Assembly (NCBI GenBank): GCA_964416385.1
Contig: CAYQDW010000003.1
Span: 1 to 64,000 of the forward strand
Source of the DNA: JAUHWL01 sp964416385
Lineage (GTDB): Bacteria > Bacteroidota > Bacteroidia > Flavobacteriales > Schleiferiaceae
Direction: 5' to 3'
Length of the DNA stretch: 64,000 bases
In this document: one piece after another, positions 35,601 to 43,200 of the stretch
Layout of the letters: each line of letters starts with the position of its first letter
How positions within the stretch are numbered: position 1 is the first letter of the stretch
Notes under the pieces: model-generated
Told to the model about the DNA's origin: nothing
The model's input: the letters and a program-made list of their open reading frames with translations, nothing else
Database searches by the model: none
Made by a program: the position numbers and the translations under genes

Positions 35601-36156
35601 AGGGCAGTTTAACTCGGCCAGTACGCCATTCATTATTTTGATTACGGTGGTGTTAAGCCTGATTGGCGTGCTGCTTGGTATGGTCATTTTCCGCATGGAG
35701 TTTGTTATTATGATGACGATGGTAGGAATCATCTCGCTTGCCGGCATTGTGGTGAATAATGCCATTGTGTTGATAGACTACATCAACCAGTTAATGGCAA
35801 GAAAGAAAGAAGATTTAGGTTTAGACGAACGGTCAAAACTGCCCATTAGAGAGGTTTATCTGGCCATAGTGCAGGCGGGTAAAACGCGTTTACGCCCGGT
35901 TCTGCTTACCGCCATTACCACCGTTTTGGGTCTGTTGCCATTGGCTACTGGAATGAACATTAATTTCTTCACAATGATTAGTGAGAATGATCCACAGATT
36001 TACTTTGGTGGAGATAACGTAGTGTTCTGGGGGCCTATGAGCTGGACGGTAATCTTCGGATTAACTTTTGCCACATTCCTAACATTAATCATCGTGCCGG
36101 TTATGTTTTATATCCTAACCAGAGTGCGTTATAAAATGGCTGGTGAACCATTATAA
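32665..36156 (+). CDS. RND family efflux permease (AcrB/HAE type) with inserted helices
   Basis: Inner-membrane proton-driven exporter, 1163 residues, longer than the usual 1030-1050. Two porter/docking regions and the classical membrane segments are seen. In TM4 the proton-relay motif is MLVDNGIVIVEN, keeping the first Asp of the AcrB DD pair and having Asn for the second. Between TM6 (about 478-500) and TM7 (about 594-615) there are two extra hydrophobic segments (about 516-538 and 543-566), which accounts for much of the extra length. Substrate is not predictable. A terminator follows the gene. Confidence 0.94.
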   Translation: MEQNNQFNESQYKEFGPASFSVKNVVTVYVLSAIIFLAGLMAYVSMPSETFPEIIIPQIYVGTPYPGNSPEDIEKLITRPLEKEINGISGIDKITSTSVEGYSTIQVEFNFDVSPDEALRKVKDKVDVAMGKSDFPQDLPADPNVFELNISELTPIQNINLSGDFSLDQLNEYAEYLEEKIEDLPEISKVDIRGIDDKEVRISIDLQRMESLNISFNDVANAISQENVSISGGNLLVDGYRRNVRVIGDFKAMQDIEDIVIKHERGALVYLRDIATVTFTEVDTESYARQYGNPVVMLDVMKRAGENLIIVSEKIDKIIEEARAEYLPQNLEMSITNDLSNKTANQLSELENSIIFGMLLVVLVLMFFLGLRNALFVGIAIPLSMLMSFLILNILGITLNTIVLFALVLALGMLVDNGIVIVENIYRLMDEGVERTKAAKYGAGEVAMAIIASTATTLAAFVPLAFWPGIFGEFMSYLPLTLIIVLSSSLFVALVINPGLTSVLMKVQEEQPNVKKWTKIAIILIVLGFALGYLINALIPQNMLWLGNLILISGVLILAHIWLVVPLTERFQKTVLPRLENAYYKTLQTALRGRNPYYFFVGTVLLLFLSVVLLVTSPPKTLFFPENQPNLAFVYIEMPIGTDITETNKVTLELEERVNRILDKYIITEDVDGVKEPYNYMVESVICQVGEGTSDPNQGPSMAQTPNKAKITVAFREFSDRVDQSGNLQFSADVLEEIRSAIGDYPGAQLVVDKDRQGPPAGAPINIEIQGEDYVKLIAVAQDMRTYIEESGIAGIEELKLDVEEGKPELPIEIDRAKARALGISTAQIGQALRTALFGREVSRYKEGEDDYPINIRFNDDYRYNISDLMNQKITFRDQADGKIKQVPINAVATYKKTSTYSAVKRNDLQRQVTLSSNVLGKFNPTEVNNAIKDVLQNYEMPNGYTYAFTGEQEEQAEQLAFLSKALMIAVFLIFLILVGQFNSASTPFIILITVVLSLIGVLLGMVIFRMEFVIMMTMVGIISLAGIVVNNAIVLIDYINQLMARKKEDLGLDERSKLPIREVYLAIVQAGKTRLRPVLLTAITTVLGLLPLATGMNINFFTMISENDPQIYFGGDNVVFWGPMSWTVIFGLTFATFLTLIIVPVMFYILTRVRYKMAGEPL

Positions 36157-36175
36157 CACTTAAAATTTTTGAACC

Positions 36176-36213
36176 AAAAAAGGTTGTCTATTCATTTGGG
36201 CAACCTTTTTTGT
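36176..36213 (+). terminator. Terminator of the RND operon
   Basis: Perfect 11-bp stem AAAAAAGGTTG (36176-36186) with CAACCTTTTTT (36201-36211), 14-base loop, T run at the end. It lies 20 bases after the permease stop. Confidence 0.85.
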
Positions 36214-36534
36214 TTAAAAGTCATCACCTTGAAGAATTATCATAGCCCTCCACCAGGGCTTAGCGGCATTTTTTAAAACAAGAGACTGCAACAAGGCTTG
36301 CATTATGGTGTTTTCCCGAACATCAAAGCTATAATTGAGTATGAACACCTTTTTCTACAAGAGGAAAAAAGACTGAAGTAAATAAGTTGTGGTAGGTACC
36401 AAAAGAAAACCGTCCCGTTGCTCATCGGGACGGCCACCACTCAAAAAGAGTCACATAAAAACTAAAACACAAAAACGAAAAACTATACAGCTCTCCACTA
36501 CCAAAAGTAGAAAACAGAATTTAACATGCAAGTC
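36214..36534. other. Intergenic stretch between the convergent RND operon and TPR gene
   Basis: Contains the minus-strand terminator described separately and, on the minus strand, a short open frame from a GTG at 36348 to a TAA at 36214 (44 residues, or 29 from an inner ATG at 36303) with the segment AAKPWWRAMIILQ. I see no similarity or clear ribosome site for it and do not call it a gene. Nothing else stands out. Confidence 0.3.
36400..36433 (-). terminator. Probable terminator of the TPR gene
   Basis: Perfect 8-bp GC-rich stem CCGTCCCG (36410-36417) with CGGGACGG (36426-36433), 8-base loop; read on the minus strand it is followed by TTTTCTTTT. It lies about 100 bases beyond the stop of the TPR gene. 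Confidence 0.6.
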
Positions 36535-37632
36535 TCAAAATTGAGAAATTGAATCAAGGGCGTCTGGTTGTGTTAAAAAAAGGGTTTTTAAGACATTTTT
36601 TTTAACAACCGCATAATCTATTGTTTCTAAGCGCACATCTGCACTATCTAGCGTATAGCCCTGTAAAAAGGCGGTGCTATCTGTAGCGATGGCAACAAAG
36701 TCACCGATTGGCCTGCTTGTAGTGGCGTTAAAAAGGAAAAAATGGTATACAATGCCGTTTTCTTTATGTGGTTGAAAGTTTCGGTAAGCTTCAATGTGGA
36801 AGTGTGCACTATCAAATTGATCAACAACCATAGCTCCTTTGGTATAATAGCTTCGCGGCAGCTTGGCCTTGGCATAGGCATCTAAAATGCTGCTTTCAAG
36901 AATTGCAGCATCAGCATACCGGCCTGTATAATTGTAAAGCTGCATTAAAAGCATGCTGTATTGATAGTTTTCTGGATAGCGTGCCAAGAGGTTTTTAATC
37001 GCTAGTTCTGCTTTCGGATAATTTGAAAACTGGTGCCATTCAAGGCGCATTACAGCCTCTAAAGCCTGCTTATGGTAAAAATCATCTCTTTGCAAGATGT
37101 GCAACTTTGTATAATAGCAGTCTAGTGCTTTGGTGTAGCGTTCTTGTTCGTGTAAAATTTGGCACGTCATGAGAATGGCTGGATAATAATCGCCCCAATT
37201 TTTTTCGATGGTTTGGTAAACACTATAGGCAGAATCTAGCTCTTGAGCTTTATAATAGCTAGCAGCAAGTTCTATTAAAACTTTTTTACGTTTGGGGAGA
37301 TAGTATAAGGCTTGCCTAAATGAATTTATGCTCTCTTGATAAAATTCAAGGTTTGATTGTGCTATCCCCTTTGCAAAATAAACTTCCCCATTCTTGTAGC
37401 CTTTATTTATGGCCTTGTTAAACATCTCAATTGCTTTTTCATCTTCTTTTTGCATAATGTAAGCTTGGCCGATATGAAAAATATCTTGGCCGCTTAACTT
37501 GTCTGTTTGATCTGCAAAAGCAATGACTTCAGAATAGCGTTTCTGTTTGAGAAGGTTTTCAATACGCGATTGGGCGTTACTTGCAAAGCTGAATAGTAAA
37601 CAAGAAAGTAGAGATATCATTTGTGCTTTCAT
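36535..37632 (-). CDS. Secreted tetratricopeptide-repeat protein
   Basis: A 365-residue exported protein. The signal peptide ends in SFASNAQ. From about residue 30 to 240 there are successive TPR-like helix pairs, for example AIEMFNKAINKGYKNGEVYFAKG-type and SINSFRQALYYLP repeats, used for protein contacts. The last about 110 residues are a separate beta-rich region. Role unknown. ATG 37632 is only 4 bases from an exact -7 box; an in-frame ATG at 37620 (MISLLSC) still leaves a good signal peptide and may be the true start. Confidence 0.82.
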   Translation of the reverse strand: MKAQMISLLSCLLFSFASNAQSRIENLLKQKRYSEVIAFADQTDKLSGQDIFHIGQAYIMQKEDEKAIEMFNKAINKGYKNGEVYFAKGIAQSNLEFYQESINSFRQALYYLPKRKKVLIELAASYYKAQELDSAYSVYQTIEKNWGDYYPAILMTCQILHEQERYTKALDCYYTKLHILQRDDFYHKQALEAVMRLEWHQFSNYPKAELAIKNLLARYPENYQYSMLLMQLYNYTGRYADAAILESSILDAYAKAKLPRSYYTKGAMVVDQFDSAHFHIEAYRNFQPHKENGIVYHFFLFNATTSRPIGDFVAIATDSTAFLQGYTLDSADVRLETIDYAVVKKNVLKTLFLTQPDALDSISQF

Positions 37633-37636
37633 GCGC

Positions 37637-37644
37637 CAAAAGTA
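37637..37644 (-). promoter_or_regulatory. -7 promoter box of the TPR gene
   Basis: Exact TAnnTTTG (TACTTTTG) on the minus strand. It is back-to-back with the plus-strand box at 37648-37655 in a 40-base divergent region. Confidence 0.45.
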
Positions 37645-37647
37645 TGT

Positions 37648-37655
37648 TAGTTTTG
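37648..37655 (+). promoter_or_regulatory. -7 promoter box of the nitrilase-family gene
   Basis: Exact TAnnTTTG (TAGTTTTG), 17 bases before ATG 37673. Confidence 0.5.
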
Positions 37656-37672
37656 ATCTAAATTAAGTCTAT

Positions 37673-38449
37673 ATGGAGGCATTGCGTGTATGTTTAGTTC
37701 AGGCTGATTTGGTGTGGGAAGATAAAACGCAAAATCTTAAGCGATTGTATGCGCTAGTTGAAAATACCCCCGAATGTGAAGTTATTCTATTGCCAGAGAT
37801 GTTCTCTACTGGCTTTACCATGAATGCCTCTGCCTTTGCAGAAACGCCTAATGGCCCCACCTTACAGTGGATGAAAACCTTGGCTGCCGCGCGGCAAGCT
37901 GCTGTTGCTGGCAGTTTAATTATAAAAGATGGTTCGCGTTTTTACAACCGCTTATTTTGGGTAGAGCCAGATGGAAATATGCTCATCTATAATAAGCGTC
38001 ACCTTTTTTCTTTGGCCGGAGAAGAGAAGATATTCACTGCAGGAAATGAGCGTGTGCTCATTAATTATAAAGGCTGGCGTATCATGCCGCAGGTGTGTTA
38101 TGATTTGCGCTTTCCGGTTTGGTGCCGAAATGATCTGAATTATGACCTGATGTTTTTTGTGGCCAATTGGCCAGAACGCAGAAGCCACCATTGGAAACAA
38201 CTATTAGTTGCGCGCGCCATAGAAAATCAGGCATTTGTAATTGGCGTAAACCGCGTTGGCGATGATGGCAATAGCATTTATCACAGTGGCGACAGCGCAG
38301 CCATTGATCCCTTAGGAAACTATCTATCAGACCTAAGACCCGGTGAAATTGCCACACAAATTGTAACGCTTAAAAAAAGTGAAATTGAGAACGTGCGTTC
38401 ACGCTTCGGTTTTTTAAAAGACAGAGATGGTTTCTCAATAACCGATTGA
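37673..38449 (+). CDS. Carbon-nitrogen hydrolase (omega-amidase/YafV-like)
   Basis: Nitrilase-superfamily amidase, 258 residues, cytoplasmic. The Glu-Lys-Cys triad is visible: Glu42 in LLPEMFSTGF, Lys108 in YNKRHLF and Cys142 in PQVCYDLRFP. The CYDLRFPVW sequence and the size match the omega-amidase group (Nit2, YafV) that hydrolyses 2-oxoglutaramate and similar omega-amides, part of methionine salvage by-product clearance; the exact substrate is inferred from family likeness. It stands alone, divergent from the TPR gene. Confidence 0.88.
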   Translation: MEALRVCLVQADLVWEDKTQNLKRLYALVENTPECEVILLPEMFSTGFTMNASAFAETPNGPTLQWMKTLAAARQAAVAGSLIIKDGSRFYNRLFWVEPDGNMLIYNKRHLFSLAGEEKIFTAGNERVLINYKGWRIMPQVCYDLRFPVWCRNDLNYDLMFFVANWPERRSHHWKQLLVARAIENQAFVIGVNRVGDDGNSIYHSGDSAAIDPLGNYLSDLRPGEIATQIVTLKKSEIENVRSRFGFLKDRDGFSITD

Positions 38450-38470
38450 ATTTTGCAGTAGGTTCATCCA

Positions 38471-38502
38471 CCAGTCAACCAGTCAACCAATCAACCAGTC
38501 AC
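38471..38502. repeat. Tandem repeat of 8 bases, four copies
   Basis: Unit CCAGTCAA repeated four times in a row, the third with A for G and the fourth ending in C. It fills the gap between two convergent genes and touches the stop codon of the minus-strand one. Unit and copy number suggest slippage. Confidence 0.7.
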
Positions 38503-40100
38503 TACTCCGTTTCCGGTATCACCCATTCAACCTCCAGTTCCCAGTTGGCTCTTAATTCTATGGGATTGGGATAGTATAACACTGCCTCTGGTTGCTTGCG
38601 GTCTGAGAAGTTACCGCCATCCCATTGGCCATTGGCGTTCTCATCCCAAATAATACGTATCCCGTAGGTGCGCGGCTCAATATATCGAAGGTCTAGCACC
38701 ACGCTATCTGTAAAGGCTATGCGCTTTATGGTTTGCTTTCCCCGCAGCAATTCAAAGAGTTTAGGCATAGTATCAACAGCCATAATGCGAAATTTAACTA
38801 CGGCTTTTTCCTCTTCGGTAGCAATACGCGTTTTTATAGCAATGGTATCATTTACACGTCCAAATAAATCCGTTGCAGCCTCTGGCATAATTTGCAATGT
38901 GTAGGTAGTGCCCTGTTTTTTGTCAAAATCCAAATAAATCTGCCGCGGTTTTATTTGTCTTAGATCAAACGCAACAGGCAAGCTATCTTCATAAACTGCA
39001 AAAAGTGATGGATTTAAAGCGCGAATAGGCGTGGCGCTTTCTATGAGAAATGAATCAATTGGGCTGAGTTTAGAACTGTTTTTTAAGGCTAAAGTAAATG
39101 TTGGAAGTTTTGCGTTTGAAACCAGTACCCTAACAGAATCTCGTTGTACGGTGGAATTAGAAACATTAACAAAAAGAAATCTTTGGTCTTTAGGGTAAGC
39201 CGCAGGGTTGTACCAAAAATAAAGCGAATCGCTTCCTTGTTGTTCAAAGAAGTTTTCATTGGGGATGCTATCATCTACAATTTCTGGCGCATCAATAATA
39301 TTCACCTGCGTACCCGTTGCGTTTACAGAAAAGGCGAAAAGTATTTTGCCATACCCCTTTTGTACTGCATCTAGAAGCAAGGGTTGCCGCCTTGGTTCAA
39401 ATAAGCGAATGGGTTGGCTTAAAGGTTCGCCTGCAATAATCTCATTTGGATAAAATCCACTTTTTTCTGTTGCGGTATCAAAAGTTAGGTTGAGGTTTTC
39501 GTCTTTAATAACCACAAGTTTAAATGTGTCTTGTGCTAAATTTTCTATTGTAAATGCCCCTAATTTGTTAGTGATGCCATAAAAGGCGGGTCTGCTTTTA
39601 ACAAGAATGCTGTCTGGTAAATGTGCCGGAAAAAGCATAGCTACTGCGCCTTCTTCTGCGTTTCCAGTAAAGGCGTCAACCACAGTGCCAGATACGCGCA
39701 AAGAATCAAGAACATCGCCAGTAGAAAATACATACTTAAAGTTGGCTTGTGTATTATTCTCGGTAATATCTTCTATTGCATTGCCAAAAGAAAAAGTATA
39801 GGTAGTGTTGGGCAATAGTTCTTCATCTAGATAAAGGTGTAGTTTCTTGCCTTTAAGTCGTTGTTCAATGCGTTTTTTTAGAGGTGGAGATGAAAAAAAC
39901 TGACCAGAGAAATTCTTCAGTTGTACATATTCATCAAATGTGATAATGATTTCTGTGGCGTTGAATTGAATGCTTTTGTTTGGCGGAGAACACATGATGA
40001 TTTCTGGTGGCGTAATATCTTTTTCCCCGCCATCTGGAGCACTTTGTATGGCACAACCTGCTAAGAGTAGCCAAAACCCAATAAACCTTGCAATATTCAT
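38502..40100 (-). CDS. Lipoprotein with bacterial Ig-like domain
   Basis: A 532-residue lipoprotein. Lipobox LLLAGC gives Cys16 as the lipidated residue, followed by the conserved start PDGGEKDITPPEI of a well-populated Bacteroidota family with an N-terminal Big_5 (SbsA-type) Ig-like domain (about residues 28-130; PNTTYTFSFG is typical). The middle holds a carboxypeptidase-regulatory-like fold segment (GTVVDAFTGN...FYGITNKLGAFTIENL). The C-terminal half is beta-rich with no named domain. Function unknown; probably surface or periplasmic. Confidence 0.85.
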   Translation of the reverse strand: MNIARFIGFWLLLAGCAIQSAPDGGEKDITPPEIIMCSPPNKSIQFNATEIIITFDEYVQLKNFSGQFFSSPPLKKRIEQRLKGKKLHLYLDEELLPNTTYTFSFGNAIEDITENNTQANFKYVFSTGDVLDSLRVSGTVVDAFTGNAEEGAVAMLFPAHLPDSILVKSRPAFYGITNKLGAFTIENLAQDTFKLVVIKDENLNLTFDTATEKSGFYPNEIIAGEPLSQPIRLFEPRRQPLLLDAVQKGYGKILFAFSVNATGTQVNIIDAPEIVDDSIPNENFFEQQGSDSLYFWYNPAAYPKDQRFLFVNVSNSTVQRDSVRVLVSNAKLPTFTLALKNSSKLSPIDSFLIESATPIRALNPSLFAVYEDSLPVAFDLRQIKPRQIYLDFDKKQGTTYTLQIMPEAATDLFGRVNDTIAIKTRIATEEEKAVVKFRIMAVDTMPKLFELLRGKQTIKRIAFTDSVVLDLRYIEPRTYGIRIIWDENANGQWDGGNFSDRKQPEAVLYYPNPIELRANWELEVEWVIPETE

Positions 40101-40104
40101 GCAG

Positions 40105-40112
40105 CGAAAGTA
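40105..40112 (-). promoter_or_regulatory. Possible -7 promoter box of the Ig-like lipoprotein gene
   Basis: TACTTTCG on the minus strand, one base off TAnnTTTG, only 4 bases before the ATG at 40100. Confidence 0.3.
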
Positions 40113-40258
40113 GCCAAAAGCTCAGGTTGTTGATGTTTCATGCATCATCCCAACGGCTGTTCTAAATTCAACAAATTGAAAGGTTTTTCACAAATCGGGT
40201 GTTTGCAAATTAGGTTTAGAAAGCTTTCTTTTACTCCCTAAATCCTAAATGGTCTTTT

Positions 40259-43200
40259 ATGCATAAGTTATTACGTGGCACTGTCGTGTTATTATTGGTT
40301 GCTTTGAGTACAAGCAGCTACGCACAAACGTACTGTTCGGCTGGTCCGAGCTCTACTTTTGACTCTGAAATTACAAATGTTGTTTTATCAGGAGACAATT
40401 ATTCTATCTCCAACCTAGCTACTTGCCCGGGTGTTGGTGGCGTTCAAAACTTCACAACAACAGATTCTGCTGACTTGAGTGTTGGTACATCCTATACACT
40501 AAATGTTACGTTTAGCACGTGTGGTGGTGTTTACACAAGCTATGGTAAAGTTTGGATAGACTGGAACCAAGACGGAGATTTTGTTGATGCCGGTGAAGAT
40601 ATGGGTTCTTGGGGCCCCGGAAGCCCGGCCCCGGCAGGTACATCAACGTTTAACGCAAACTTCTCCATTACGGTACCAACCACTGCAACGTTGGGCGCAA
40701 CGCGTATGCGCGTTATGCAACACGAAGGAGGGTCTCCTGCGGCAACCACACCCTGTGCAACCTTTACATGGGGCGCGGTAGAAGATTATAAAATTGTTGT
40801 AACCAATACACCTCCACCTTGTCCGATTCCAGGTGCTGTTACATCTCTGCCTGCAGCAACCACAGCCGATATATCTTGGATTTCTACAGGTGCTGCGTTT
40901 GATATTGAGTATGGCCCTATTGGCTTTACAGTTGGTACAGGAACATCTACAACAAGCACCACCAACACTGTTACGCTAACAGGTTTAACACCTAACTCTG
41001 GTTATGATGTATATGTTAGAAATAACTGTACTGTAGCAGGTAACGGCATTAGCGGATGGAGTGTTGTTCATACTTTCTACACTAGCTGTGTGGCTCAAAA
41101 TATGCCTGTAACAGAGAATTTTACCAATTGGCCACCTAACTGTTATACCTTGACCAACACAGGTAGCTGGGACTGGGATCAAGATCCGGCAGGCCATGCA
41201 CGTGCACGTTTCTGGAGCTTTAGCTCGGGTGCGGCCACAATGGCTTCTAATGCTATAATAATCAATCAACCTGCTCAGGTTAAATTTAAATGGGCGCACC
41301 AATACCAATCTAATTATCCTGACGACCGTGTTTTACTTCGCGTACGTCTTCAAAGTAGCGCACAGTGGGATACACTTGTAGATTTGGTAGGGCCAACATT
41401 TAACTCTCCAAATGCTGGTACAACAACGCCACCACCGGCTAACGACTTTATTTCTGAGCTTATTTATCTCGATTCTGCCACCTATGTTGGCCAAACTGTA
41501 GTTTTTGAATTTGTTGGTATTACAGACTTTGGTCCTCATGCATATATTGATGACTTCATTGTTGAGGCTGTTCCAGCTTGTCCGGAGCCAACGCAAATTA
41601 GCTCTTCAAATATCACAAGTTCATCAGCGCAGATTAACTGGAGTACCGCAGGTGGCAGTTCATTTGTTATAGAATATGGTCCTGTTGGCTTTACTCAAGG
41701 TACAGGTAATTTAGATACCGTAACAACCAACTCAGCCCTGTTAACCGGCTTGGCCGCCAATTCTGACTATGACGTTTATGTGCTAAATGACTGCTCTGGC
41801 GCAGGCAACGGCTTATCTGTATGGGCTGGTCCACACACCTTTAGAACACTATGTAACGCCTTTGCAGAAGGATACTTCGAGAATTTTGATGGATTAGCAA
41901 CCACTACTAAAGAACCATGCTGGTATGACTTTAGCGTTGGAGGTGGCCATAATGTGTATGCTTACTTAACCCCTACTTGGAGTAACGTTCAGGCATATTC
42001 TTCGCCCAACGTGTATTATTGGTATAATTCTGGTGCTGCAACAAGTTATGTGGTTACACCAGAACTTATGGGCATAGACGGTGATACGTCTCAGATCAGA
42101 TTTAGAATGACCAATAATTACTGGAATGCTGCCACACCAATAAATGTTTGGGTTGGTACTATGAGCGATAGAGCTGATGCCAGCACCATTGTTTGGATAG
42201 ACACATTAAATCCAGCACAATACACGTGGAACGAATATACCATTCCATTAACTAACGTGCCTACGGGTCATAAATTCGTGGTTTTTGGAAGAAACAACAC
42301 ACCTTCTTTTTCTGAAGTTGATATTGATGATTTCTACTTTGAAGGTATTCCTGCTTGTCCTCCGCCATTATCAGCTACGGCAAACGCATCAAGCGCAACT
42401 AGCATTATTGTGAATTGGCCAGGAGCAACAGGTGGTATATACAATATAGAGTATGGCCCAACAGGTTTTGTACAAGGTACTGGTCCTGTAATTTATGGCG
42501 TAACAAGTCCTGATACCATTACCGGTTTATTTGCCAATTCTTGCTATGATATTTACATCCAGAGAGATTGTGGTACAGGTTCTATCAGCCCTTGGTTTGG
42601 GCCAATAAATGTGTGCACGCCATGTATTGCTGCAAGCATGCCATATTCTGAAGATTTCAATAACTGGCCGCCAAGTTGTTTCCAGTTTACCAAAACAGGA
42701 TCTTGGGATTGGGATCAGGATGCAGCTGGCCATGCACGCGCACGTTTCTGGAGCTTTAGCTCTGGTAAGGCAAGCATGACTTCTGGTCCGGTTAACATTA
42801 CACAAAAAGCACAGGTTAAATTTAAGTGGGCACACCAGTACCAATCTTTCTATCCTGATGACAGGGTTATTTTGCTTTCACGCACATTGGGCAGCTCACA
42901 ATGGGATACCCTGATAGATCTGGTTGGACCTAATTTTGATTCGCCTAATTCAGCGCCAACATCACCACCACCGGCGGCAGATTTTATTCCTGAGCTCATC
43001 TATTTAGACTCTGCAACCTATGTTGGTCAGATCGCAGAATTCCGCTTTGATGCGATTACCGATTTTGGCCCACATGCATACGTTGATGACTTTGTGGTTG
43101 AAGCGGTACCACAATGCCCTGAACCTACACAGGTAACTATTTCTGCCATTCAAGGTTTCCAAGCTACCGTAAACTGGTTAGCGGCAGGAGGTTCACAATT

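Noticed and set aside
36214..36348. 44-residue minus-strand frame as a small gene
   Set aside because: No ribosome site, no recognisable sequence, GTG start only; such short frames are expected by chance.
38471..38502. CRISPR-like short repeats
   Set aside because: Units are 8 bases with no spacers; no cas gene in the window.
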